Assembly: GCA_964450495.1 (NCBI GenBank)
Contig: CAYVFU010000001.1
Span: 1-64,000, forward strand
Reading direction: 5' to 3'
Length of the DNA stretch: 64,000 bases
Origin: CALFUK01 sp964450495
GTDB lineage: Bacteria > Bacteroidota > Bacteroidia > Chitinophagales > Saprospiraceae
Shown: positions 9,072 through 18,700 of the stretch, piece after piece
How the letters are laid out: each line of letters starts with the position of its first letter
Numbering within the stretch: the first letter of the stretch is position 1
Position numbers and translations under genes: made by a program
The notes under the pieces: generated by a model
What the model saw: the letters and a program-made list of their open reading frames with translations, nothing else
Told to the model about the DNA's origin: nothing
Databases searched by the model: none

Positions 9072-10361
9072 ATGAAAAGAAATATATCGAATCAACTATT
9101 TGAAGAAGCAAAAAACTATTTTCCTGGAGGAGTCAATTCTCCTGTTAGGGCATTCAAATCAGTTGAAGGATCTCCTTTGTTTATTCATAGAGGAGATGGT
9201 GATAAAGTATATGATGAAGATAGCAATTCCTTTATTGATTTTTGTTGCTCCTGGGGGCCGCTCATTCACGGACATAATCATCCATACATAAGAGAAAAAG
9301 TAGAAGAAGCCGTAAAAAATGGACTGTCATTCGGAACTCCAACTCGAAAAGGTGTTGAAATAGGTAAGCTCATTCTAGACAACCATCGCTTTATTGATAA
9401 GCTACGATTTGTCTGTTCAGGAACAGAGGCAGTTATGTCAGCCATTAGACTTGCTAGAGGCTTTACCAATAAAAACAAGATCATCAAATTTGATGGTTGC
9501 TATCATGGACATGTGGACAGCTTATTGGTAAAAGCAGGATCGGGTCTCGCTACTTTTGGTGTATCAACATCAGCAGGAATTCCAGATCCACTTGCTAAAG
9601 AGACAATTGTCTTACCACTGAATGATCTTGCTGGAGTAGAAAAGACATTAGAAGATCACGCTGAAGATATAGCCTGCATCATTATAGAACCTATACCTGC
9701 AAACAATGGTTTACTGTTACAGGATACAAACTTTTTGGTGTGGTTACGAAAATTATGTGATGATCATAAAGTCTTACTCATATTTGATGAAGTGATATCA
9801 GGTTTTCGCGCGGGCTTTGAAGGAGCTGCAGGTTATTATAATGTTGAACCAGACATCATCACTTTCGGTAAAATTATTGGAGGAGGTATGCCTGTTGGTG
9901 CATTTGGTGGCAAAGCTGAGATTATGGCACATGTAGCACCTGAAGGCCCTGTATATCAAGCAGGTACTCTGTCTGCAAATCCAATCGCACTGACTGCTGG
10001 TATGGCATCACTAGAATTATTGTTAGAAGATGGATTTTATGAAAATTTGGAGGCTAAGACCAAGACGTTTGTAGATAAAATTACAGACCATACAAAATCA
10101 AAGGGTTATGCTTTCAACATTCAGCGTATAGGGTCAATATTTTGGATTGCATTTACAGATACTAGAATCATGACTTCAGATGGAATTGATCCGTCATCTA
10201 TGGATTTGTTTAAACTTCTGCACAAGCATTTACTTGAAAGAGGTGTATATCTTGGTCCATCAGGCTATGAGGTTGGATTTGTATCTTCTGCTCATAGTGA
10301 AGCATCTCTTAACTACGCAGCAACTCAGATTTGCGAAGTTTTGGATAGTATATTAGCATAA
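9072..10361 (+). CDS. hemL: Glutamate-1-semialdehyde 2,1-aminomutase
   Basis: It converts glutamate-1-semialdehyde to 5-aminolevulinate, the C5 route to heme and other tetrapyrroles, in the cytoplasm. The 429-residue length is normal. Visible are FPGGVNSPVRAFKSV at the N-terminus, the PLP-binding DEVISGFR segment, and TFGKIIGGGMPVGAFGG with the Schiff-base lysine at about residue 267. The end ExGFVSSAH is also typical. A GTG sits one codon upstream (9069), but the ATG at 9072 gives the usual MKR start. Nine bases after its stop come a sensor kinase and response regulator, so the three are probably cotranscribed from the promoter at 9018-9049. Confidence 0.96.
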   Translation: MKRNISNQLFEEAKNYFPGGVNSPVRAFKSVEGSPLFIHRGDGDKVYDEDSNSFIDFCCSWGPLIHGHNHPYIREKVEEAVKNGLSFGTPTRKGVEIGKLILDNHRFIDKLRFVCSGTEAVMSAIRLARGFTNKNKIIKFDGCYHGHVDSLLVKAGSGLATFGVSTSAGIPDPLAKETIVLPLNDLAGVEKTLEDHAEDIACIIIEPIPANNGLLLQDTNFLVWLRKLCDDHKVLLIFDEVISGFRAGFEGAAGYYNVEPDIITFGKIIGGGMPVGAFGGKAEIMAHVAPEGPVYQAGTLSANPIALTAGMASLELLLEDGFYENLEAKTKTFVDKITDHTKSKGYAFNIQRIGSIFWIAFTDTRIMTSDGIDPSSMDLFKLLHKHLLERGVYLGPSGYEVGFVSSAHSEASLNYAATQICEVLDSILA

Positions 10362-10370
10362 ATCATACTT

Positions 10371-11342
10371 ATGACTACCAAGCGTGTTCGTATCATTTCG
10401 ATTATTATCATCAGTTATATGGTGCTGGCGCTTGGCTGGTGGACATTACTATTATATAATAAAAATGAAGATATTTATACCTATCAACGGATATTGTCTG
10501 GTGAACAAGTAACAGAAGCCCTACCCGATCCAGACACATTACGATCTAAATATTTACGACAAAAATATATGATTATCGGAGAGGGGCTATTTTTTGCACT
10601 ATCTCTAATTATAGGCATAGGAATTATATATCGTGCCATCAAGGATGAATTTAAAGTTGCTCAATTAAAAAGTAATTTTTTATTATCTGTCACACACGAA
10701 TTAAAAACACCGATATCATCCATTAAAATGGTATTGCAGACTTTACTAAATAAACCCGGATTAGATATTGAAAAAAAACAACTCATTAGTCGCAATGCTC
10801 TACAAGAATCTAATCGGCTAGAATCGATGGTTAATAAATTATTATTGTCAACAAAAATTGAAGATCAATATCTTTATAATTTTGAACCAATAGACATACA
10901 CTCCTTTGTTTCCCAAATAATCCAATTTTATCCGAAAGGAACAATTGACGACAAAATTAATTTTTCTTGTCCAAATAATTTAACTGCAGATATTGATCAA
11001 GAAACATTTCGATCTCTTATTCTAAATCTCCTAGAAAATGCCATTAAATATTCACCACCACCTGCAGATATATCACTTGAAATAAATGACTCAAATGGCA
11101 ATTTAATTTTACACGTAAAAGACAAAGGAATTGGCATTAGTGACGATGAAAAAGAACAAGTAGTCGGTAAATTTTATAGAATTGGAAATGAAGAATTTAG
11201 ATCCTCAACAGGATCTGGTCTTGGCCTTTTTATTGTTAATTCCATTGTTAAATCTTACGAAGGAGATATAGAAATACTAGACAATAAACCAAAAGGAACG
11301 GTTGTTTCAATTCGATTACCATTAAACCAAAAGGTAAAATAG
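10371..11342 (+). CDS. Two-component sensor histidine kinase
   Basis: A 323-residue membrane kinase. Two membrane segments (residues ~8-28 and ~66-87) bracket a short periplasmic loop of about 40 residues, so a large sensor domain is absent. The dimerisation/phosphoacceptor helix carries VTHELKTPISS with phospho-His at 109. The ATPase part has the N box (LILNLLENAIKYS), G1 (DKGIGIS) and G2 (GSGLGLFIV). It lies between hemL and its cognate regulator, with spacing of 9 bp and 2 bp, so it presumably pairs with the next gene. The signal is unknown; the small periplasmic loop suggests sensing in or near the membrane. Confidence 0.92.
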   Translation: MTTKRVRIISIIIISYMVLALGWWTLLLYNKNEDIYTYQRILSGEQVTEALPDPDTLRSKYLRQKYMIIGEGLFFALSLIIGIGIIYRAIKDEFKVAQLKSNFLLSVTHELKTPISSIKMVLQTLLNKPGLDIEKKQLISRNALQESNRLESMVNKLLLSTKIEDQYLYNFEPIDIHSFVSQIIQFYPKGTIDDKINFSCPNNLTADIDQETFRSLILNLLENAIKYSPPPADISLEINDSNGNLILHVKDKGIGISDDEKEQVVGKFYRIGNEEFRSSTGSGLGLFIVNSIVKSYEGDIEILDNKPKGTVVSIRLPLNQKVK

Positions 11343-11344
11343 TG

Positions 11345-12022
11345 ATGAGAATTTTACTTGTAGAAGATGAAAAAAGTATTCAAGACGTTGTTGCCTTAAA
11401 TCTTGAATTGGAAGGATACGAGTTAGAAGTTCGGGGAGAAGGGAAAGAGGCCCTAAAAGTAATTGAGGAGGAACATTTTGATTTAATTATTCTAGATGTT
11501 ATGCTTCCTGACATTAGTGGCCTACAAGTGTGTGAATCCATACGACTTAAAGACGATAAAACTCCAATCATAATATTATCAGCAAAAGATACTTCTAGTG
11601 ATCGCATTAAAGGCTTAAAATCAGGCGCTGACGATTACTTGATAAAACCATTCAACCTAGAGGAATTACAACTGCGAATTGAAAAATTATTACAACGTAG
11701 TCAAGTTACGACTCAAGAAATAAATGAATTTAGTTTTGGCTCTAACTATGTCGACCTTACAAGTTATCATGCCAAAGGCGTTGACGGAGAATTTGAATTA
11801 ACGAATCGTGAAGCGCTATTGCTTAAATTATTTATAGAACGAAAACAAGAAGTATTGTCTCGACAACAAATCCTACAAATTGTCTGGGGGTATGATGTGT
11901 ATCCATCAACACGGACCGTTGACAATTTTGTAATGGCATTAAGAAAATATTTTGAAGAAAATCCGCGGACACCAAAATACTTTCATTCTATTAGAGGTGT
12001 TGGTTATAAGTTTACACCGTAA
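11345..12022 (+). CDS. OmpR/PhoB-family response regulator
   Basis: A 225-residue regulator: receiver domain (acid pocket EDE at residues 7-9, phosphoacceptor Asp51 in LIILDVMLP, conserved Lys in YLIKPFN) followed by an OmpR-type winged helix (TRTVDNFVMALRKYFE, FHSIRGVGYKF). The start is either the ATG at 11345 or a GTG one codon upstream that overlaps the kinase stop; the ATG gives the standard MRILLVEDE start. Cognate partner of the preceding kinase. Target genes cannot be told from sequence; proximity to hemL makes a tetrapyrrole, redox or envelope-stress signal possible but unproven. Confidence 0.94.
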   Translation: MRILLVEDEKSIQDVVALNLELEGYELEVRGEGKEALKVIEEEHFDLIILDVMLPDISGLQVCESIRLKDDKTPIIILSAKDTSSDRIKGLKSGADDYLIKPFNLEELQLRIEKLLQRSQVTTQEINEFSFGSNYVDLTSYHAKGVDGEFELTNREALLLKLFIERKQEVLSRQQILQIVWGYDVYPSTRTVDNFVMALRKYFEENPRTPKYFHSIRGVGYKFTP

Positions 12023-12153
12023 TAAAAGCTGCTTCTCCCTCATACAGCCCCAAAAGTTACCATTTTACAGAAGATGTGATCAAGTACTTCTTAACAAACA
12101 AATTCAGTTATAACAACCACTATCAACCAAATTTTTACGAATAAATAATTCTT

Positions 12154-12897
12154 TTAATTCAATTGGTCTCTTCGTTTAATACCCTCTACAGTAGCAGCAG
12201 TTGTTGCTAAAGCTGGTGCTAAAAATAACCCCGCAATTGGAATTAATAGCAGTGCAAGAAACACAGCTCCATTACCAACCGCGAGTCCTTTATTTCTGCT
12301 TACGAAGTATTTACTTTGTGAAACATTTGCATGTCGTTCGAGGTAGTAATCAAAGTTGCCAAAACCAGCATAATATGCTTGTATGATGAAAATTAAAACA
12401 GGAACTGCAAATGTTGCTATCGGGAATAAACCAATCAATAAAATCAAGCCAGTCAAACCCAGTTCCTTAGCCAGATTGCCAATTGCTATTCTCAATCCTC
12501 TAATCAAATCTGAAATAAATGTCTTGATGGAAAATCTTGATGTCGTATGATTGTTAGTCATTTTACGTTCTAGTTCTTCAGACATAAGACTCATAAAAGG
12601 CGACACAATAACCATGACTACATATTTGTATACGAGTAAGGCTAGTATCGTAAGAATTCCACCTGCGATATAATCGAGAGCTGTTTCAAAAAAAGAACGG
12701 CCAAATTCCCATTTGTAAAAGCCACTCAACCATCCACCAATATTATCAGAATAAGACCAGATGATTTTGAAAACACCTACACCCAAGAGTAAGCTAATTA
12801 TGCCTGAAAGTATAACATACCTCCAAAGCTTGTATCTCTTGATAAGAGCAAAAGATTGCCCATATGCCTTGACACCGTGAAATACATCAGATAACAT
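12154..12897 (-). CDS. EI24/CysZ-like membrane protein
   Basis: A 247-residue protein with several long hydrophobic segments (VILSGIISLLLGVGVF, GGILTILALLVYKYVVMVIVSPF, LTGLILLIGLFPIATFAVPVLIFI, AVFLALLLIPIAGLFLAPALA). The short motif VSPFMSLMSEELE after the second segment and the overall pattern match the EI24 domain family, which includes the sulfate transporter CysZ. There is no cysteine-biosynthesis context here, so sulfate transport should not be assumed. It lies downstream of the unknown 461-residue gene in the same direction, 97 bp apart. Confidence 0.8.
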   Translation of the reverse strand: MLSDVFHGVKAYGQSFALIKRYKLWRYVILSGIISLLLGVGVFKIIWSYSDNIGGWLSGFYKWEFGRSFFETALDYIAGGILTILALLVYKYVVMVIVSPFMSLMSEELERKMTNNHTTSRFSIKTFISDLIRGLRIAIGNLAKELGLTGLILLIGLFPIATFAVPVLIFIIQAYYAGFGNFDYYLERHANVSQSKYFVSRNKGLAVGNGAVFLALLLIPIAGLFLAPALATTAATVEGIKRRDQLN

Positions 12898-12934
12898 AGC
12901 ATTAACTTAGTAAATAAGAAATGATTTTACAAGG

Positions 12935-12953
12935 ATTCTCGACATACGAGAAT
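12935..12953. promoter_or_regulatory. Short perfect inverted repeat upstream of EI24 gene
   Basis: ATTCTCG and CGAGAAT are separated by five bases. It lies 38 bp upstream of the EI24 start and has no T run on either side, so an operator or RNA hairpin is more likely than a terminator. Confidence 0.3.
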
Positions 12954-12994
12954 ATCAAATCGACGAGAAACAAGTAGAACGGCTAATTAAAAAA

Positions 12995-14380
12995 CTATGC
13001 AGTTTTTTTCTTGCGACGAGTTTTGAATAACTCAACAACTTCTTTTTCACTCAAGAAGCCCATATCAACAAAACTCGTGGAGACGAATTTCTTAATATCT
13101 TGATAGTCTCTACCTCTCTTATCGGGATAATGCTTGATAAGCTTTTTGACATAAGTCATGCAAGCAGCTTTCACATCCTGATTAAATTTTTCATTTGAGA
13201 AGATATTCATATAGGTGACCATCGTAGTCTTGAGGTCAAACATTGCTGTATACTCTGTCTCTTCTAAGTTACCAATAAAGGAAGACATGTAATTTCGAAT
13301 CACATTGCGAAGGCACTTATTTTCTAAAGACAATCCAAGGTGTTGATCGTAATACGTCTTTACTTGCTCTGTCACATCTTCATGCACATATCCTTTGCTG
13401 TGAATTTCTTTCATCAAGTTAAAATATCTTGATACTTCATCATCCACGCTAAGATCGATTGTTGATGAAAAAGCTAAGTCTTCTTTAGCACTGTAGGACA
13501 TAGCAGGGTCAGTCTGAACGCGGTTAAGGAGTTCAAATAAATGCTGTTGATTATCTTCATTTTTTCTAAACTCACTAAAGTGATCGGCGCATAACGCATT
13601 CAACTCTGCATCACTATTCAAGTACATTAGAATAATAATGACAAGTTCGCTGTGCGCCTTATCTCCCTTGAGATTTGTGTTAACCACAAATTGCTTGAGT
13701 GGACCAATAAGGCTTGAATTATTGTCACTATTTTTTGATCGGTAAACAAAAAAGTTTTGCAAACCTTTAGAAAACATAGCCAATTCAGAACTATTATCAG
13801 GAATGTTTGCAGATAAATAATTGTAATTCGAAAATTGCTTTTTATATCTGGTATATGCAGTTCTTCGATCTCTAATGTCTCTGTATTTTAAAGAACGTAA
13901 AGATTCTAAATAGGCAACGACGCGTTTGTTGTTAAAACTAGCAAGTAAGTTTGTAATCCAAATGTTACTACTTAAAGCAAACCCAACTTGAATAGTCTGG
14001 CCAGTTCTAGTTTTGATATTCTCAAAATTTGCTGAATTGCATATTTTGACTAATATGTTTTGAAAATGGGCTTGTGGCCTGACGTACTTATAGTCTTCGT
14101 TGATCAAGCCTCTCATTACTGCGTAGCCAAGTATCCTAGGTAAGTATAAACCTTCAAAACCATCGTCCAATAAACGATCTTCGAATGCTTCTAATTGAAG
14201 AGGATGATTCTGAGCCACCTCTTTGTGCAATTCGTCAAGCAATGGCTCATACTTGAGCTGAAACTCTTTGAACAATTCCTCTTCTTCTTCTTCTAAAAAC
14301 TTAGAGAGTAATTCAGAAGATTGAATTTCTTCTTTTATTTCTTCAAGCCTGTCAATATATGACTGGGATAATTCTTTCAT
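12995..14380 (-). CDS. Conserved-looking hypothetical protein, 461 residues
   Basis: I do not recognise this protein. It is soluble, largely helical by appearance, with an acidic coiled segment at the N-terminus (residues 10-55, runs of E and K including EEEEEELFKEF), no signal peptide and no membrane segment. The body is punctuated by Y/F and Asp/Asn-rich helices (LNRVQTDPAMSYSAKEDLAF, EHSKGYVHEDVTEQVKTYYD-like stretches) and it ends in a strongly basic tail, RRKKKTA. It starts 83 bp after the corrected stop of rpsP in the same direction and could be cotranscribed with it. Codon use and composition look like the rest of the window. A cytoplasmic housekeeping or clade-specific role is inferred only from context. 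Confidence 0.8.
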   Translation of the reverse strand: MKELSQSYIDRLEEIKEEIQSSELLSKFLEEEEEELFKEFQLKYEPLLDELHKEVAQNHPLQLEAFEDRLLDDGFEGLYLPRILGYAVMRGLINEDYKYVRPQAHFQNILVKICNSANFENIKTRTGQTIQVGFALSSNIWITNLLASFNNKRVVAYLESLRSLKYRDIRDRRTAYTRYKKQFSNYNYLSANIPDNSSELAMFSKGLQNFFVYRSKNSDNNSSLIGPLKQFVVNTNLKGDKAHSELVIIILMYLNSDAELNALCADHFSEFRKNEDNQQHLFELLNRVQTDPAMSYSAKEDLAFSSTIDLSVDDEVSRYFNLMKEIHSKGYVHEDVTEQVKTYYDQHLGLSLENKCLRNVIRNYMSSFIGNLEETEYTAMFDLKTTMVTYMNIFSNEKFNQDVKAACMTYVKKLIKHYPDKRGRDYQDIKKFVSTSFVDMGFLSEKEVVELFKTRRKKKTA

Positions 14381-14463
14381 GATAATACAGATTTAAAAGT
14401 ATGATACTTGTTCACCACAATCCTACTACTCGAATGCAAAACCTAAGATAAAAAAATCTAGCT

Positions 14464-15380
14464 CTACTCTTCCTCCGCTTTTGCTTCTGGAGCTTCTTCA
14501 GCTTTTGCTTCAGGAGCTTCCTCTGCTTTTGCTTCCGGTGCTTCTTCAGCTTTTGCTTCTGGAGCAGCTTCAGCAGATTTTGCCTCTGGAGCCTCTTCAG
14601 CTTTTGNNNNNNNNNNNNNNNNNNNNNNNNNNNNNNNNNNNNNNNNNNNNNNNNNNNNNNNNNNNNNNNNNNNNNNNNNNNNNNNNNNNNNNNNNNNNNN
14701 NNNNNNTTTGCTTCTGGAGCAGCTTCAGCAGATTTTGCCTCTGGAGCCTCTTCAGCTTTTGGCTCTGGAGCCTCTTCAGCTTTTGCCTCTGGAGCAGCTT
14801 CTTCAGCTTTTGCTTCTGGAGCAGCTTCTTCAGCTTTTGGCTCTGGAGCAGACTCTTCGGTCGCAGGAGCATCTGCAACTGGTGCTGCGGCTTCTGAATC
14901 CTCAGATACTTCTACGCTCTGGAAAGCTTCTGCTTCTGCATCTGCCGCTGTATGAGTAACAGCAACTGCTTTGGGCGTACCAGAAACCATTTTATAGAAG
15001 TCTAATTGCTGTTGTTTTGATTCAGCAAATCTTTCTGCAATTTTAGCTTCTTTAGCTTCAACATAGTCATTATACAGCTGATCAGCTTTATCTTGATCAA
15101 GCGCACCTTTTGCAACTCCACGTGCAAGGTGTTTTCTATATAATACTCCCTTGAATCTAAGGATAGCTCTAGCAGTTTCTGTAGGTTGAGCTCCTTTCAT
15201 AATCCAATCAAAAGCCCTATCTCTATCTAACTCGATAGTTGCAGGTTTTGTTAGAGGATTATATTTCCCTATTTGTTCAATGAATTTTCCGTCTCTTGGA
15301 GCACGGGCATCCGCCACTACGATGTGATAGAATGGCGCTTTTCTTCGCCCTCTTCGGGCTAATCTAATTTTTACTGGCAT
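14464..15380 (-). CDS. rpsP: 30S ribosomal protein S16 with long Ala/Glu/Lys/Pro repeat tail (crosses assembly gap)
   Basis: The first ~85 residues are a standard S16 (MPVKIRLARRGRRKAPFYHI, DRDRAFDWIMKGAQPTETAR). S16 is an early-assembly 30S protein. A Bacteroidota-type extension follows, then a low-complexity tail built from units such as EEAPEAKA. The tail is interrupted by 100 N at 14607-14706. Read across the N run the frame is wrong and gives a nonsense Lys/Gln/Leu-rich end. The 55 bp on each side of the gap are identical (14552-14606 and 14707-14761); merging them deletes 155 bp and restores the frame exactly, ending ...EAKAEEE at TAG 14464-14466, for a protein of 253 residues. More repeat units could still be hidden. 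Promoter at 15452-15483. Confidence 0.93.
14467..14860 (-). repeat. rpsP: Coding low-complexity repeat (A/E/P/K) in S16 tail
   Basis: Imperfect repeats of about 24-33 bp encode units of the form A-E-E-A-P-E-A-K, with variants S-A-E-A-A-P-E-A-K and E-E-A-A-P-E-A-K. Near-identity at the DNA level explains why the assembly broke here. The copy number is uncertain because of the gap. Confidence 0.8.
14552..14761. other. Scaffold gap (100 N) with identical 55-bp flanks
   Basis: N occupies 14607-14706. The 55 bases ending at 14606 and the 55 starting at 14707 are identical. This is the sign of two contigs that share a k-mer-length end and were scaffolded instead of merged, so the duplicate and the N run are probably not real. 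It lies in the S16 tail repeat. Confidence 0.9.
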
Positions 15381-15451
15381 TTTACTTAAATTTATTTGGA
15401 TAAACCATACCCCACTACACTATACTAAATAGTCGTAAGGCTTTAGCGGCG

Positions 15452-15483
15452 CAAAAGTAGGTATTTTTAGCCGAAGCATGCAA
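15452..15483 (-). promoter_or_regulatory. Candidate rpsP promoter
   Basis: On the minus strand a perfect -7 box TACTTTTG (15452-15459) has GTTG 21 bases upstream (three of four -33 bases). The leader to the rpsP ATG would be about 65 bases. Confidence 0.5.
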
Positions 15484-15630
15484 CTTTTTCGCATCCTATT
15501 CATTTACCTTCTAAGTATGCCTTAAATCAACAGTCTGTCAAAGATTCGGTTCCTTTCTACATAAAGTATAGCTAATAACTTGATTTTGCTAAATACCCAA
15601 TGTGTAAACCACACTATTCACATTATCCAA

Positions 15631-15662
15631 TTTGAAAATAAATTGATTAATGCCTATATTCG
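15631..15662 (+). promoter_or_regulatory. Candidate promoter of the M36 peptidase
   Basis: TTTG at 15631-15634 and TATATTCG at 15655-15662 (one mismatch to TAnnTTTG), spaced 20 bases. The leader to the ATG at 15704 would be about 35 bases. Confidence 0.5.
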
Positions 15663-15703
15663 AATTTAAATAACAGACAATTTCCTTAAAACCAATCTCA
15701 CAT

Positions 15704-18700
15704 ATGAAATCCATTTCTAGTCTGTTCATTCCTGTCTTTATATTAATTTCTATTCTTTACAGTCAGTCTCTTTTATCTCAACAATTAGTTGACATAGCTA
15801 AAGCTCAATTAGTTGTAAAAAAAGGTGATTTCACAATAGATACTGATGATATCCAATTAATATCAGAGCATACCAGTCAGCAAAGTGGTCTTAAACACTT
15901 TTATTTCAATCAAGCTCATAATGGCATTAAAATATATAATGCGGTAAGCAATGTTGCCATTGGTAAAGGCAATAAAGTATTTATGACTGGCAATAGATTT
16001 GTTCGCTTTAATACCGTAGATGCTTCTCAAGCGATCTTAAGTTCTGCTCGTGCATTAGAGGAAGTTGCCAAGGAATTCAAATTAGATATGACTACGCGCA
16101 CTACTGAAGTTAATAGAACAAGTACTGTTAATAAAGAAACAATATTGCGAAATACATCCTTGTCAAATAAAGAGATAAAAACATCATTAGTGTATGTGCA
16201 CAGTGATGCTAAGCTACATTTATGTTGGTCTGTAGCAATTCAGAAAAACGATGATAATTTTTGGTGGGATGTTAAAGTAAGCGCCATTGATGGTTCAATC
16301 GTAGAAAAAACAAGTTGGACTCTTGAATGTAATTTCGGACACAATGAAGACGCTTGCGACCACAGTAATCACAGCCATGATGTGATTTTTCAAAATCATA
16401 TCCCAACTCGAAACTCTAAGACTCATTTAAGTAATTTTATCGATGGCGATTATCAAGTACTCCCAATGCCTGTGGAATCCCCAAATCACGGCAGCATAGC
16501 GATTGTCAATAGCCCATGGACTGACAATATAGATGCTAATGCACATCCTTTTGATTGGCACAATGATGGATCAGCGGATTATTTCACAACGAGAGGTAAT
16601 AACGTTTGGGCGGTAGAGGATCGAAATGGAAATGGTCAATCAGGCTCTGCATTTTCACCTGATTCACAATTAGCAGGAGGGCAACAATACCTTTATCCTC
16701 CAGACTTTAATGATAGCCCTGTAGATTATCAAGAAGCAGCGATTACTAATTTATTTTATTGGAATAATATTGTACACGATGTGATGTACCATTACGGCTT
16801 TGACGAAGAAGCAGGGAATTTTCAAGAGACAAATGCAACAAACTTAGGAACTGGTGGTGATTTTGTTCTTGCAGATGCCCAAGATGGTTCAGGGACAAAT
16901 AATGCGACATTTGGCACTCCCGCAGATGGTAATTCTCCAGAAATGACAATGTTTGAATGGACTCAAACTCCTGCGACTACATTTGAAGTGACAAGCCCAA
17001 TAAGTGCTACTTATTTTTCCATTCCAGCATCTTTTGGCTCTAATGCTACATTTACAGGAGAAGTCGTTGAAGCAAATGATACGGCTGGAGGGACACATGA
17101 AGCATGTACTGCAAATGTAATCAGCAATGGAGGAGCATTAGCAGGTAAGATCGCTCTTATTGACAGAGGTAATTGCAGCTTTGTGGAAAAAGTTACTAAT
17201 GCCGAAGCAGAAGGTGCCATAGCTGTAGTGGTATGCAACAACGTTCTTGGCGACCCTATTGCCATGGGTGGCGCAGGGCCGTTCCCTAACATACCGTCTG
17301 TCATGATTTCGCAAAATGATTGCGCAACATTGCGACAAAATCTGCCGGCAACGATTGATGTTGTTACAAGTACTGCAAGCCTTCCTAACAGAGATTCAGA
17401 TTTCGATAATGGAGTTATTGCGCATGAATATGGTCATGGTATCTCCACTAGATTGACTGGCGGGAGATTTAATTCTGGATGCTTGAACAATCAAGAACAA
17501 ATGGGAGAAGGCTGGAGTGATTTCTTTGGTCTCATTTTAACTATGAAAAGTTCTGATATAGGCACACAAAGTAAAGGGGTCGGTACTTACCTAATAGGTC
17601 AGCCAACGACAAGTACAGGAATCAGACAATTTCCATACTCTACTGATTTTGCAATCAATCCAATGACTTATAACTCAAGTAATACGGCTGCTGTACCACA
17701 TGGTGTAGGTACTGTCTGGTGTACAGCTCTCTGGGAAATGACATGGGAATTGATAAATATATATGGCATTGGAACAGATATATATGATGCAGATTTTGCC
17801 AATGCAGGTACGTTAGCAAATCCTAGTACTTTCGGAGGTCAAAACCTAGCTTTGCAGTTGGTGATGGAAGGACTAAAATTACAACCATGCAGTCCAGGTT
17901 TTGTCGACGGGAGAGATGCGATTCTTGCAGCAGATCAAGCATTGTATGGCGGTATTCATGAATGCATATTGTGGGAAGCTTTTGCGCGAAGAGGGCTTGG
18001 AGTTAATGCTTCGCAAGGTTCGACTAACCTAAACACAGACAATGTAGAATCTTTTGATACTCCATCAGCTACGAATTCAACTTTTTCGAAACTCACAGCT
18101 AACACCATTCATTTAGATGGAGGGTCGATCACTTATGATTTAGTGGTCGAGGGCGGAGCTTGTGATAACATAACTAATGCGATAATTACTGATGTATTTG
18201 ATTCTTCTTTAACAATTACAAGTGTGGTCTGCCCTACCGGTGTAAGCAATACTGTTTCTGGAAATAATCTAACCATATCCGCACCAAATACACCTGCGGG
18301 ACAAAGTCTCAACTGTACGGTCATGGCCACTATGAATTCAACAGCAAATGCATCTTTGGTGTCTGGCATCATTACCGACGATGTCGAATCTGGAAATATC
18401 GCATGGACAATAAACGACATTTCTAATTTAGGTAATGAACAATGGATAATTGATGATAACCAAAGCACAAGCGGATCAAATTCATGGTTTGTGATCGACA
18501 CCAATGGTCCTGATAAGACGACTGCATTAGAGTCAATTGACTTACCTCTAGGAACTAGTCCAAGTTTGTCTTTCTTTCATCAATACGATACAGAAGCAGA
18601 TTGGGATGGAGGTTTTATACAAACTTCCATTGATGGAGGCGCTACATGGGTAGATTTACCTAATAGTGCATTTACACAGAATGGGTACAATGGTGTATTA

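Larger units (their letters stand above)
15381..15703. other. Divergent intergenic region between rpsP and the M36 peptidase, 323 bp
   Basis: No gene is seen. It holds the two outward promoters listed separately, for rpsP (minus) and the metallopeptidase (plus). Confidence 0.6.

Noticed and set aside
8989..9111. Extended N-terminus of the HU-CCDC81/SPOR protein
   Set aside because: The extra 41 codons overlap hemL and its promoter, and their sequence does not resemble the HU domain.
14412..14463. Lys/Gln/Leu-rich C-terminus of S16 reading past the N run
   Set aside because: It is out of phase because of the 100 N; the merged sequence ends at 14464-14466.
14480..14860. CRISPR-like regular repeats
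   Set aside because: The repeats are in frame, coding, without unique spacers, and vary in the way of protein low complexity.
14481..14959. Plus-strand Leu-rich frames across the S16 tail
   Set aside because: They are antisense shadows of the A/E/K/P repeat and contain the N run.
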